A stretch of DNA of 64,000 bases from Aquabacterium humicola (GTDB lineage Bacteria; Pseudomonadota; Gammaproteobacteria; Burkholderiales; Burkholderiaceae_C). The DNA is taken from contig NZ_JARGNB010000002.1 in the NCBI RefSeq assembly GCF_030167915.1, forward strand, positions 1,239,930-1,303,929. Direction: 5' to 3'. The notes under the pieces were generated by a model. That model was not told the origin of the DNA. It saw nothing but the letters and a program-made list of their open reading frames with translations, and did no database searches. Below are positions 48,300-57,077 of the stretch, one piece after another; position 1 is the stretch's first letter; every line of letters starts with the position of its first letter. Both the position numbers and the translations under genes were made by a program.

Positions 48300-48315
48300 G
48301 ATCACGGCAGTGATC
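48300..48315. promoter_or_regulatory. Dyad operator candidate before the integrase
   Basis: GATCAC-GGCA-GTGATC is a perfect six-base dyad just before the integrase ribosome site (AGGAGA at 48321). It is placed where a repressor or excisionase would control integrase expression. Confidence 0.4.
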
Positions 48316-48331
48316 TTTGTAGGAGATCGAA

Positions 48332-49222
48332 GTGCGAAAGACCATCAACCTGGCCGCCGCCGTGCGCGCCATGGCCGACCGTCAGGCGGCCGACCTAACG
48401 CTCCAGGAGCTCGTCAAGGCCTACGCCGTTGCGAGCCTTGCTGATAGCGACCTGCGCCTTCGCAAGTGGACCGACGCATTCGGGCATGAGTCCGCGTGGC
48501 GCATCACCTCGGAGCACCTCGAAACGGCCGCGCAGGCCATGCTCGAGATCTACAAGCCTTCCAGCGTCAATCGCGACCTGTCCGCGCTCGGCTCGGTGTA
48601 TCGCTGGGCGAGGGACCGGCGGTTGTCCCCGCGCGGCTTTCGTAGCCCGACGCTGGACGTGCGGCGGTACGACGAGGGCATCCGACGTGTCGAGATCACG
48701 GACGCCGAACTGCAGGCATTGCGCGACCGTGCCCTCGGTTTTCGCGACCGGCGCTTCGGGGTCTTCGTGTCGCTGTTAATGGACACCGGAGCACGCAAAG
48801 GCGAGTTGCTCGACCGGTCATGGGCTCAGGTCGATTTGGAGCGTTGCGAGATCACGTGCCCCACGACCAAGACCGGGGTTCCCCGCATCCTGCACTTCCG
48901 CCCCGCCACCGCCGATCTGATTCGTCGTGTGTACAGGACACACAAACCCGAGGCATTGCTGTTCGAGGGCAGGGTGCCGGGGCAGCGCATCGACTACAAG
49001 AAGGCATGGGCGACGCTGGTGGCCGACATCGGTCGGCCGGATCTGCACATGCATGACGTCCGTCACGCAGTGGCTGCGGCGTTGCTGCGCTCGGGTACAA
49101 CCCTTGCCGTGGCGGCCCAGGTGATGGGCCACGATCCGGCCGTACTGGCGCGTCGGTACGGTCACCTTGAAACTGGTGCTTTGCGTCGGGCGCAGGAGCA
49201 GGCATGGGCGGCGACAAACTGA
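48332..49222 (+). CDS. int: Tyrosine recombinase/phage-type integrase
   Basis: This 296-residue recombinase has the catalytic residues Arg155 (TGARKGELL), His241 and Arg244 (HDVRH), His267 and the nucleophile Tyr276 (ARRYGH). The N-terminal part is a short core-binding domain. It probably drives integration and excision at the adjacent tRNA-Val. The GTG start follows AGGAGA. The stop overlaps the next gene (TGATG or a longer overlap). Confidence 0.93.
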   Translation: MRKTINLAAAVRAMADRQAADLTLQELVKAYAVASLADSDLRLRKWTDAFGHESAWRITSEHLETAAQAMLEIYKPSSVNRDLSALGSVYRWARDRRLSPRGFRSPTLDVRRYDEGIRRVEITDAELQALRDRALGFRDRRFGVFVSLLMDTGARKGELLDRSWAQVDLERCEITCPTTKTGVPRILHFRPATADLIRRVYRTHKPEALLFEGRVPGQRIDYKKAWATLVADIGRPDLHMHDVRHAVAAALLRSGTTLAVAAQVMGHDPAVLARRYGHLETGALRRAQEQAWAATN

Positions 49223-49806
49223 TGCCGGATGACGAGGTGGACTTCGTGTCGATGCAAGCGGTCTACAACCGCGGGTACAGCATCGCGACCCTGGCCACAG
49301 CGATCGAAAAGGTTGGCTTACTCGGCCAAGATCGATACGGCCGATGGACGTTCTCGAACGAGAAGAACGCTGAACATGTCGTCCGAGCGCTCGACGCGCT
49401 GGCAGCCCGCTACTCCAAGGAAGCGCAACAGGATGGGTGGCAGCCTTCAGATGACGAGCCGCTGGGCAACCCCTGGTACGAGTGCGGGTGGCGGTCTGAT
49501 GAGCAACCCGCCTTTGACGACATCCAGCGAGGGCTGGAGCCGGCCCCCCGCGTCAAGGGAACCACGAAGAGCAACAACGCGAACATCAACATCATCGGGA
49601 CTTTGGTGGGGGTCCTCGACGGAACGTTGCAGGGACTGCCAAAGGACTTCGTCTACGAAAGTGACGCAAAGTTCTTCGACATCGTGTGTCCCTTGATGGA
49701 AGGTTACGCCGGGCTGAGCAGGCGAAACATGCAAGACAAATTCGCTGAGGGTCGTCATGCAATCGGCCTGCATGGTGGCCGCGCAGCTGGCGGCAGGAGC
49801 ACGTAG
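49204..49806 (+). CDS. Hypothetical protein, integrase-linked
   Basis: I do not recognise this 200-residue protein. It has a helix-rich start (EVDFVSMQAVYNRGYSIATLATAIEKVGLL) and a C-terminal segment KSNNANINIIGTLVGVLDGTL...GLSRRNMQDKFAEGRHAI that looks like a predicted DNA-binding or coiled domain of element-borne proteins. It overlaps the integrase by 19 bases; ATG 49222 on the integrase stop is an alternative start. Its constant position next to the integrase suggests an accessory or regulatory role. Confidence 0.7.
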   Translation: MGGDKLMPDDEVDFVSMQAVYNRGYSIATLATAIEKVGLLGQDRYGRWTFSNEKNAEHVVRALDALAARYSKEAQQDGWQPSDDEPLGNPWYECGWRSDEQPAFDDIQRGLEPAPRVKGTTKSNNANINIIGTLVGVLDGTLQGLPKDFVYESDAKFFDIVCPLMEGYAGLSRRNMQDKFAEGRHAIGLHGGRAAGGRST

Positions 49807-49912
49807 CACCGCAAGTTCTCGGCGGCACCGCAACTGCCGACGTCAAGAGGTGGCAGATGGTCCAGTACTCCTCACGCCGCAAGCGTGCAGCAATTGAGGA
49901 GCTACTTTGAAC

Positions 49913-50164
49913 ATGTGTACTGAATGGACGACCGGCCTCGAGGCCTGGGCCGAGTTCGTCGCGAACCACCCCGAGCTCGGCTATCGCCGGGATCACTGGG
50001 CCTTCCACAATTTTCTCCGCCACTTCAAGCAGGCGCTGATCGACCACGACGCGATCCGCTTCGCGAAGCGGCGCTTCTGGGTCGCTCACCGCGATCGCTT
50101 CACCTCTGTCGCGTTCGCTTGCGCTACCGGCGTAGAGGCTACCGACAAGGGGACCGTGTCGTGA
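49913..50164 (+). CDS. Hypothetical small protein
   Basis: This 83-residue unknown protein is rich in aromatic and basic residues (HWAFHNFLRHFKQALIDHDAIRFAKRRFWVAHRDRF). A GAGGAG site lies 11 bases before ATG 49913; TTG 49907 is an alternative. Its stop overlaps the GTG of the primase/helicase-like gene (GTGA), so the two are translationally coupled and it may assist that protein. Confidence 0.65.
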   Translation: MCTEWTTGLEAWAEFVANHPELGYRRDHWAFHNFLRHFKQALIDHDAIRFAKRRFWVAHRDRFTSVAFACATGVEATDKGTVS

Positions 50165-53043
50165 TCGCCGGCTCGATGGATAACTTTGAGGCCGAGGGCG
50201 TTTCGGGCGCCCTACCGATCGCGCCGAGCGAGGGTGGTGTGACCGATCGCGTGGCTTCGTTCACGCGGATCACCTCGTCCGTCCCCGCCGAGGTCTCGAA
50301 GGTGTTCGCGCTCGAAGACGATCGCGTGACGAAATCGGTCAGCGCGCACATTTCGCAGGGCACGCTGGAGCGGCTGTCGTGTCGCGATCTGAGCGAGTTC
50401 GCGACCGTCCTGAGCGGGTTGCAGCGCAACCAGTGCCTGATGTATGGGGTCGCGGGGCGTGATCGTTTGAACCTGATGACCGACGCCGCGTGGACTGCTG
50501 CTGGACGACCCGCTACGGCCGTCTCGCGAACGGAAGCTAACGTTCGTTGGGCGCGTGGTGACGTCGGCGTGCTGATGCTGGATCACGATCCGCAGCCGGG
50601 CATGCAGGCTCATCCCCCTGCGGACCTGGTCGAGTTGCTGCGCCGAGAGGTGCCGGAGCTGGCAGACGTGGACATGTTGACGTGGCCGTCCGCTTCGAGC
50701 CTCATTTTCAACCGCGACACGGGCGAGGTGGTCAACCCGCTGAAAGGCAGCCGCGTCTACATCCTGGTCGAAGACGCGGAAGCGATCCCGGCATGGGGAG
50801 GCTACATCGTTGAGATGATGTGGGCCGCGGGATACGGCGTGTTCACCGTCTCGAAAGCGGGGCGACTGCTGGAACGGGGCTTGTTCGATACAGCCGTGTG
50901 GCAACCGAGCCGCATCGACTTCGCTGGCGGAGCCATCTGCCGAGCACCGCTCGAGCAGCGTCGCGGCGAGCCGATCCTGCACGAGGGGCTTCACCGGCGC
51001 CTTGCATCGCGAGTCGATGGCCGGATCGAGCCCGTTCCGCGGTCGCTGAACGACAGCGAGGTCGAAAAGGTCGCCGAGCACAAAGGCCGTGCTCGCATCG
51101 CGAAAGCCGCCGAGGCCGAGGCGGCGGCCGCCCGGTTCATCCTCGAACAAGGCGCAAAGATCGAGAAGGCGGGGTTGATACTGGGCCGCCCGGCGGAGGT
51201 CGCTCGTTCGCGAGCGATAGCAGACGTGCAAGCGATGCTCCGTCAAGATCGGCCCGAACTGCACGGCGACGTGGCGGTTCAGGTCGTGCGGCGCAACGGC
51301 CAGGTGGAAGAGGTTAGCGTTGACGCGATCCTGCAGCGCAAGGACGAGTTCAACGGTCTCAAGACTTTGGATCCGATCGAGCCCGACTACAACGGTGGCC
51401 ACGTCGTCGGCAAGCTGTTCCTCACCGGACCGGTCCCGACATTGCACTCGTTTGCGCACGGCGGCAGCACGTACAAGCTGGTGGGCCAGACCGGCGCCGT
51501 TGAAGTGGCAGTCGGTGCGCTACATCGCGCCGTTGACGACACGCTTGATCGCCTTCGAGATGCGGGCGACCTGTACGACTATGGCGACGCGCTCGCAACG
51601 GTATCTGCCGACGGAGCGTTGGTGACGATCACGAAGGGGCTGCTGCAGTACACCCTCAGTTCGCGCATCAACTTCTACCGAAACAAGTTCGACGCAAAGC
51701 GGGGTCGTTGGCTGCGGTTCGAAGAAGACCCTGCGCCTTCGATTTGCAGCTCGGTCTACGAACTTGGGGAAAACCGAAAGCTACCGCGACTCAGCGCGGT
51801 TATCACGGCGCCCATCATCGTAGGCGATCGATTGCTACTGCGCTCGGGATTTGACGCGACGTCTGGCCTGCTCTTGGTGCTGCCTGCCAATGCGCATTCA
51901 ACGGCAGTGCCGACAGACCTTCAAGCAGTACAGAGGGCGTTTCATCGCCTGCTAGCGCGGTTCGAGACGTTCCCCTTCGACACGCCGAACGATCTCGCTG
52001 TGTTCCTCGCGGCGCTGTTCACGGCGGTCCTGCGGCCGGGCTTGCGAGCTGCGCCTGGTTTCGCGTTCGACGCGCCGGCGCAAGGCACGGGCAAGTCGCT
52101 GCTGTCGGAGTGCGTGGCCATCGTAGGCACTGGGAGTGCGCCGAGCTCGTTGCCGCACCTGCACGACGACGAACCTGAAGTGCGCAAGCGGGTGGTGTCG
52201 TTGCTGTTCAAGGGCGCGCCGGCAATGATTTGGGACAACATCAAAGGCGCATTCGACTCGCCCACCTTGGCCTCGCTGCTGACGACCGAGCGGTTCAACG
52301 ACCGGTTGCTCGGCGAGACGCGGCTGCTCACGTTGCCCAACCGCATGCTTGCACTATTCAACGGGAACAACATGATGCTGCGCGGGGAGTTGACCCGGCG
52401 GATCCTCACGTGCCGCCTGGACGCCAAGATGGAGCGACCCTATCTGCGGCGCTTCTCGCTCAGCCCTCGTGAAACTTGCACAAGAGAACGGCAGGACATC
52501 GTTCGCGACGTGCTGACCATGGTGCGCGGGTACCAGCTCAACGGCAAGAGCTTCGCCTCAACAATTTCTCTGGGTAGCTTCGAAGAGTGGTCGGCCGCCG
52601 TGGTGCGCCCGATCCTGTGGCTGGCCAACACTTTTGACACTGGCCTGCTCGTCGGCGATCCGTTGGCGAAGTTGACGGCGAGCGAGGACGACGACGATGA
52701 CTTAGCGGCGTTGCTCGAACTGCACCGCGCCTGGCACGACGTGTTCGGGGAAGAGCCGACCACGGCGGGCGAGGCGATCGATACAGCATATGAAACCGGC
52801 TCGCTCGCCGGGCTGCCGTCGCAGGAGGCTGCCACCAACCGGCTTCGTAAAGCCATTGAGGACTTCCTGCCGGGGTCACACACTCGATGGAACGAGCGGG
52901 CGCGCGAGCTTGGAAAGCAGCTCGGATACCGGCGTGGGCGTGTCGTTGCCGGAACCCGGCGCTTCATACGGCTGGATCAGCGCGCAAGCGGAGGCGTGCG
53001 GAAGTGGGTCGCGCAGCTCGACGGCGGAGCGTCGAAGTCATGA
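50161..53043 (+). CDS. Primase/helicase-like P-loop protein of the element
   Basis: This 960-residue protein looks like a replication protein of mobile elements. An acidic LMLDHDPQPG motif at about residues 138-145 (Asp141, Asp143) resembles the active-site dyad of primase-polymerase domains. A Walker A PAQGTGKSLL lies near residue 641, followed by MIWDNIKGAFDS as a probable Walker B region and an arginine-rich block (NGNNMMLRGELTRRILTCRL). The fold of the middle ~300 residues is not clear. GTG 50161 overlaps the previous stop; ATG 50176 is possible. It probably allows the element to replicate on its own. Confidence 0.72.
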   Translation: MIAGSMDNFEAEGVSGALPIAPSEGGVTDRVASFTRITSSVPAEVSKVFALEDDRVTKSVSAHISQGTLERLSCRDLSEFATVLSGLQRNQCLMYGVAGRDRLNLMTDAAWTAAGRPATAVSRTEANVRWARGDVGVLMLDHDPQPGMQAHPPADLVELLRREVPELADVDMLTWPSASSLIFNRDTGEVVNPLKGSRVYILVEDAEAIPAWGGYIVEMMWAAGYGVFTVSKAGRLLERGLFDTAVWQPSRIDFAGGAICRAPLEQRRGEPILHEGLHRRLASRVDGRIEPVPRSLNDSEVEKVAEHKGRARIAKAAEAEAAAARFILEQGAKIEKAGLILGRPAEVARSRAIADVQAMLRQDRPELHGDVAVQVVRRNGQVEEVSVDAILQRKDEFNGLKTLDPIEPDYNGGHVVGKLFLTGPVPTLHSFAHGGSTYKLVGQTGAVEVAVGALHRAVDDTLDRLRDAGDLYDYGDALATVSADGALVTITKGLLQYTLSSRINFYRNKFDAKRGRWLRFEEDPAPSICSSVYELGENRKLPRLSAVITAPIIVGDRLLLRSGFDATSGLLLVLPANAHSTAVPTDLQAVQRAFHRLLARFETFPFDTPNDLAVFLAALFTAVLRPGLRAAPGFAFDAPAQGTGKSLLSECVAIVGTGSAPSSLPHLHDDEPEVRKRVVSLLFKGAPAMIWDNIKGAFDSPTLASLLTTERFNDRLLGETRLLTLPNRMLALFNGNNMMLRGELTRRILTCRLDAKMERPYLRRFSLSPRETCTRERQDIVRDVLTMVRGYQLNGKSFASTISLGSFEEWSAAVVRPILWLANTFDTGLLVGDPLAKLTASEDDDDDLAALLELHRAWHDVFGEEPTTAGEAIDTAYETGSLAGLPSQEAATNRLRKAIEDFLPGSHTRWNERARELGKQLGYRRGRVVAGTRRFIRLDQRASGGVRKWVAQLDGGASKS

Positions 53044-53492
53044 ATGGGATCAATGGAATCAGCTGCATTGCCTTAGAGAACACCGGGATTAGCAAATCCG
53101 GGGAGCCTTGTAGCAAGCCTTCACGTACCCGACCGTACCCATCCTTCGACGTGAGCGCTCTGCTTGCTGTCTGGGTCCAGACTTTCGGTGATCAACCGGT
53201 TCGCGCTGTTGCGCTCCTCCATACCGCACGCACGTCTGGGGAACTGAGCAGGGCGCTCGGCAATCCGTTGCCGTCGGCACGATCACTCGGTCGCCTTCTT
53301 GCGGCGCGCGAGGGGTGTTCTATTGGCGACCTCCAGTTGGCTCGATCGGTGGATCGTCACGACAATTGCGCACTGTGGCAGGTCCGGTCGGTGTCCGGGC
53401 GGATGCTGATTCCGGTGAACGCCTACGCTGCAGTTCGTCTGCCGCAGCAGATCTCGTTGATGGATTCGATGTCCACCGAGGCCGCGACATGA
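53040..53492 (+). CDS. Hypothetical protein following the primase/helicase gene
   Basis: This 150-residue protein overlaps the previous stop (ATGA). Its C-terminal half resembles a winged-helix resolved region: DVSALLAVWVQTFGDQPVRAVALL, SGELSRALGNPLPSARSLGRLLAAREG. That shape is common in small DNA-binding proteins of mobile elements, so a regulatory or recombination accessory role is possible. I do not recognise a family. Confidence 0.6.
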   Translation: MNGINGISCIALENTGISKSGEPCSKPSRTRPYPSFDVSALLAVWVQTFGDQPVRAVALLHTARTSGELSRALGNPLPSARSLGRLLAAREGCSIGDLQLARSVDRHDNCALWQVRSVSGRMLIPVNAYAAVRLPQQISLMDSMSTEAAT

Positions 53493-53860
53493 TCATCGAG
53501 ATCTACATCGGTTCGGGGCTCGAGCTGCGGCATCGCGTGTGCACAGAACGCGTTGAAGAAGGTACCTTCGCCGAGTCAGGGCTGGTGCTCCGCATCATCG
53601 AAGCGTCCAGCGTCGCCTCGACTGACCTTTGGCGGGGAAGCAACGCCCTCGTGGACCGCCCGACATGGCGGCAGGTCGGGGAGTTTGCGATCGATGGCGT
53701 CACCCACTGTTCACGCATACCACGCGTCGAGGTGCTCCATCCGATCGCCGACGGTGAACGGTGGCGATCGATCGATTTTCTGATCGGTGGCTATTTCCAT
53801 CGCGTTTGGCGCTCCGGCCGACTTGAGCGCGGGTGCCGACACGTGATCGACACGCCCTGA
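53489..53860 (+). CDS. Hypothetical protein
   Basis: This 123-residue protein starts on the previous stop (ATGA), completing a run of four overlapping genes. It looks beta-rich and soluble with no signal sequence (MIIEIYIGSGLELRHRVCTERV). No family is recognised. Confidence 0.6.
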   Translation: MIIEIYIGSGLELRHRVCTERVEEGTFAESGLVLRIIEASSVASTDLWRGSNALVDRPTWRQVGEFAIDGVTHCSRIPRVEVLHPIADGERWRSIDFLIGGYFHRVWRSGRLERGCRHVIDTP

Positions 53861-53974
53861 ACTTCGCGGTTCGGTTTCTGCGGCGGCCGCTACCGCATGG
53901 TGGCGGGCGTTCGACTTCCCCTTTTCGCTCGGTGCTGATCCGCAAGGTGTCGGGCTTTAACCCATTGATTCGCC

Positions 53975-54475
53975 ATGAATTCTTCTACCTTTCTGAACTT
54001 CTTCGCCTCATATGGAGACGCGACGTCCTACCCAGAACCTGACGAGGACTGGCAGGCCCCGGTGGAACTCGTCCTGTTTCAGCAGCGTCTTCGCGAGTTC
54101 AAAGCCATTCCGGCGGAGCGGCGAACGTTGCACGATCGTGTCGTCTACGGTGGGTCGAACTGGCTACTGTCGCCCGACAAGATCAGCGGCGTCGATCTGA
54201 ACGAACTGCTGCCTCACCTTCGCCGTGAGGTGCGCGACGCTGCGCTGACATCCGTCGGTGGCAATCGAAGCGTCCACTTCTCAACGGACGCGCGCAAGCG
54301 GGCGTTCATTGCCGCCGCGATTGAGCTCGAGCTCACCGGCGAAGTTGGGGCCGTCTTCGATCGGGAACGGCTAGCCCTCGGCCTGCCTGTAGTACTCGCA
54401 TCGGATGTGCGCGTCCACCCTGTTGGCGAAGGCCGCGCCCGATGCGTTGATCCTACTGGCACGAACCGTCGTTGA
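53975..54475 (+). CDS. Hypothetical protein
   Basis: This 166-residue protein has no recognised family. It contains DWQAPVELVLFQQRLREFKAIPAE and a helical stretch KRAFIAAAIELELTGEVGAVFDRERLALGL. It follows a 114-base gap with no obvious promoter. The frame is open and coding-like, but support is limited. Confidence 0.5.
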   Translation: MNSSTFLNFFASYGDATSYPEPDEDWQAPVELVLFQQRLREFKAIPAERRTLHDRVVYGGSNWLLSPDKISGVDLNELLPHLRREVRDAALTSVGGNRSVHFSTDARKRAFIAAAIELELTGEVGAVFDRERLALGLPVVLASDVRVHPVGEGRARCVDPTGTNRR

Positions 54476-54509
54476 CGCCATCGCTGGGTAAGTCGAGCCG
54501 GGACGGGGC

Positions 54510-54538
54510 CGATGCGGCGAAGGATTTGCGCCGCATCG
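54510..54538. terminator. Strong stem-loop after the first gene block
   Basis: Ten-base arms CGATGCGGCG and CGCCGCATCG enclose a nine-base loop. It lies 34 bases after the last plus-strand gene and before the convergent recombinase. There is no T-run; it may end transcription with help or act as an RNA element. Confidence 0.5.
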
Positions 54539-54647
54539 CGTCATCGCAGCTCGTCTCGATCCGCGTTCCAGAGGACGGCTTTAGGTTCCAGCGACTGAGC
54601 GTTAAGGCGCGCGGGCGAGATTTCACAATGTGGTAAGATGAGTCTTC

Positions 54648-55289
54648 TCAGCAAGAGCCATCGGTGCGCGCTCGATCTTGTAGGTCGATACGCTGAACGA
54701 CTGAGACGCCGCAGCCGATGAGTCGGGCCGTCCTTGTGATGCCGACGCCGTCGGCACGGAGCTGGCGGATCTTCGCCTCGACGTCTGGCGCAACTGTTGG
54801 CCGACCAATGGGTTTTCCGGACTTCGTCCCTGCTGACCTCGCTCGAGCAAGGCCTGCCTTGACGCGCTCCTGGATCATCCCGCGCTCGAACTCGGCGAAC
54901 ACGCCCATCATCCCGAACATCGCCTTGCCCGCGGGCGTGGTCGTGTTCAGCCCCTGCTGGTGCAGATAGAGGTCGATCCCCGTCGCATGCAACTCCTGCA
55001 GGAGGCCGACGAGGTCGATAAGCGAGCGGCCAAGTCGATCGACTGACCAGGCGGCCACCAGGTCAAATTCGCGCCTCGCTACGCCCTTCAGCAGCGCGGT
55101 GAGGCGAGGGCGCTCGCGCGGAGCCTTTGCGCCGCTGACACCCTTGTCCACGAACTCCTCGGCAACCGTCCAGCCCAAACGCTGCGCGACCTCACGAAGC
55201 TCAACGAGTTGCGCCTCGGTCGATTGCCGATCAGTGCTGACGCGCGCGTACAGGGCCACCCGCCGTGAGCTCTTCCCGTTTCCGGTCAT
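54648..55289 (-). CDS. Serine recombinase (resolvase/invertase family)
   Basis: This 213-residue recombinase has the catalytic Ser18 in YARVSTDRQ, EEFVDKGVSGAKAPRERP, VAAWSVDRLGRSLIDLV, FAEFERGMIQERVKAGL and a C-terminal HTH (GITRTARLIGCGVSVVQRI). It should act at paired sites to resolve cointegrates or invert DNA. ATG 55289 has a GGGAGA site; the ORF also has an upstream GTG. A dyad-rich region just upstream (55314-55437) is a candidate res site. Confidence 0.92.
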   Translation of the reverse strand: MTGNGKSSRRVALYARVSTDRQSTEAQLVELREVAQRLGWTVAEEFVDKGVSGAKAPRERPRLTALLKGVARREFDLVAAWSVDRLGRSLIDLVGLLQELHATGIDLYLHQQGLNTTTPAGKAMFGMMGVFAEFERGMIQERVKAGLARARSAGTKSGKPIGRPTVAPDVEAKIRQLRADGVGITRTARLIGCGVSVVQRIDLQDRARTDGSC

Positions 55290-55313
55290 GCTGTCTCCCA
55301 CCGTTCAAAGGTT

Positions 55314-55437
55314 CTGTCAGGGTGACAGTCTGTAGTGGTTGGGTACTGAAAGCAATTGGTTTCGGTACGGACGCATTGATGCAGCCCTCACCCCGGGAAC
55401 GATCGCGTCGTTCTCGCGACAGGGTTTCCGTACAGGA
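55314..55437. promoter_or_regulatory. Candidate res/recombination site of the serine recombinase
   Basis: Three inverted repeats lie in 124 bases: CTGTCA-GGG-TGACAG (55314-55328), GTACTGAAA-8-TTTCGGTAC (55343-55368, one mismatch) and GAACGA-5-TCGTTC (55397-55413). A GGTTTCgGTACgGAC block at 55358 recurs as GGTTTCcGTACaGGAC at 55423. Repeated dimer sites upstream of a resolvase gene are the usual layout of res sites. Confidence 0.5.
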
Positions 55438-55480
55438 CTAGACAGGGTCGCAGTGCGACGGCGTCGCGCGACGGCGCGTT

Positions 55481-56536
55481 TCAGTCAGGGATGGGTAGCC
55501 CGTAGGGCGCGCCCCCGCCGCCCGGCACCAGGTCTTCAGTCGCGAGGTTCTTCCCCAGACCCTTGGAAGCGAAACCCGCATAGGTAACGGCCCACGCGGA
55601 TCGATCCTGCAGCACGTTCAGAGGCGGCGTGCTCGAAGCAGCAGCAGCGTCTGTCCAGCCCCCCCAATCGAACCGGCTCACCCGCATGTAGTTGAAGACG
55701 TTGTCCTGCAGAATCACCCGCGTGGCCAAACCCTCAGCTTCGTTCAACCTCGCACCAAGTGCATGAATGTTCGTGCGTGCAGCGGCCCACGCGCCGGTCC
55801 ACCCGGCGCTCGGGTTTGGCTTCGAGGCACGGAGCTGCAAGCACACATTGACATTTGCGAAGGTTCTTCGCAGTTGAAACGCGGCAACGGGCTCGTTCGC
55901 TTCGCACTTCAACATGTCGGTCCACGTACCGCCACCGCCCGGGCGGCTGTTGAAAATGGCCTCCAGCGTCGTGCGCAGCGTGGAGCCTTCGAACCGTCCC
56001 AGCACGACGGTCGTCAAGTGGACAGGGCGGGTGTGCGTGCTGCGGCTGTCCTCCGCTGCGAGCACCACCCACTTGCCCGGTGGAACGACAAGTTGCTTCT
56101 TGACCCCCAGCCAACCCACGGTGATTGAGCCCGGGCCTTGGAACACATCGCCGATCGCGAACGAAACGGCTCCGCTGGGAGCGGCAGCCGCTATGCGCGC
56201 AGGCTGCACGTCCGGCCCGGCACCTGGCGGTAAGCCGTCGGTTGCTGTTGCCTGAGCATTCCCAGGGGCTGCGCCGTCCTGCTTCGTCTTGGCCAACGCC
56301 GCTCGCGCGAGAGGGGCGAAGAAGCCTTCGGGAAACCTTGCCAGGTATGCCTGGTAGGCGTCTGCCGTCCCGACGCGCTCAGCTGAGCGCCAGTACTCAG
56401 CCTCCAACGCGGTTGGTGCCGCTGCGCTCGGCGGGGAACTGGCTGCTGTTGCTGCAGCCGCGCAGAGCACTGGGCAGGTCGATGCGGCGAGCGCCGCGAG
56501 CAAGCGAAGTGGGGTGGTGCAGCCAATCAGCGACAT
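55481..56536 (-). CDS. Secreted hypothetical protein with a TPR-like N-terminal repeat
   Basis: This 351-residue protein has a signal peptide (LRLLAALAASTCPVLCAAAATAAS) and then a segment EYWRSAERVGTADAYQAYLARFPEGFFAPLARAALAK. That segment resembles the short helical repeat attached to caspase-like and other proteins. The remaining ~200 residues contain GKWVVLAAEDSRSTHTRPVHLTTVVLGRFEG and Trp-rich FDWGGWTDA; I recognise no domain there. ATG 56536 has a perfect GGAGGAGG site, which decides the start. It is probably periplasmic or exported. It lies between the resolvase and an XRE regulator, unlike the usual contents of such elements. Confidence 0.7.
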   Translation of the reverse strand: MSLIGCTTPLRLLAALAASTCPVLCAAAATAASSPPSAAAPTALEAEYWRSAERVGTADAYQAYLARFPEGFFAPLARAALAKTKQDGAAPGNAQATATDGLPPGAGPDVQPARIAAAAPSGAVSFAIGDVFQGPGSITVGWLGVKKQLVVPPGKWVVLAAEDSRSTHTRPVHLTTVVLGRFEGSTLRTTLEAIFNSRPGGGGTWTDMLKCEANEPVAAFQLRRTFANVNVCLQLRASKPNPSAGWTGAWAAARTNIHALGARLNEAEGLATRVILQDNVFNYMRVSRFDWGGWTDAAAASSTPPLNVLQDRSAWAVTYAGFASKGLGKNLATEDLVPGGGGAPYGLPIPD

Positions 56537-56751
56537 CGTTCCTCCTCCGAGCGGGATGGATCGTGACGATGCTAGCTGCGTCGAAGGGCACGTCCGTCGC
56601 TCGCCGGCAACGAAGGCCGCGGGCGCGCACGGAAATGCCAAGCATTGAGATCAATTCGGAGGGGGACGAACGGACCCCCGGGGTACCCCCAAAACTGTTC
56701 CTGCGGGCGGTCCGGTTTACCTCGCTCAGTTGATCGCACTTTCGGAGCAGT

Positions 56752-57000
56752 TCAGGAACACGACGGCACAAACAGCTCATGAATCGGCACCTCCAGTGCA
56801 TTCGCAATCCGCTCCACGCTGTCGATGGATGCGTTGCGCGCCTGGCGCTCCGTGTGTCCGATGAACGTGCGGTGCAGTCCAGCGGCGAAGGCGAGCGCCT
56901 CCTGGCTCCAGCCTTTCGCGCGGCGCAACCGGATCATGTTGATCGCCAGCAACTCGCGCGCCGACGGGGGCGGCACGGTGTTGCGGGCGGTTGACGGCAT
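56752..57000 (-). CDS. XRE-family HTH regulator
   Basis: This 82-residue protein is a single HTH of the lambda-repressor type: LLAINMIRLRRAKGWSQEALAFAAGLHRTFIGHTERQARNASIDSVERIANALEVPIHELF. It may repress its own or neighbouring element genes. TTG 57006 is an upstream alternative to ATG 57000. It is divergent from a lipoprotein gene with a 77-base shared gap. Confidence 0.88.
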   Translation of the reverse strand: MPSTARNTVPPPSARELLAINMIRLRRAKGWSQEALAFAAGLHRTFIGHTERQARNASIDSVERIANALEVPIHELFVPSCS

Positions 57001-57077
57001 CCGCAAAGTCTGCGGTTATGATGCTTTTGAGTCAGCCGCGTTTGAGTCTCAATCTGGGCCCGCATCGTCACCCTCAC

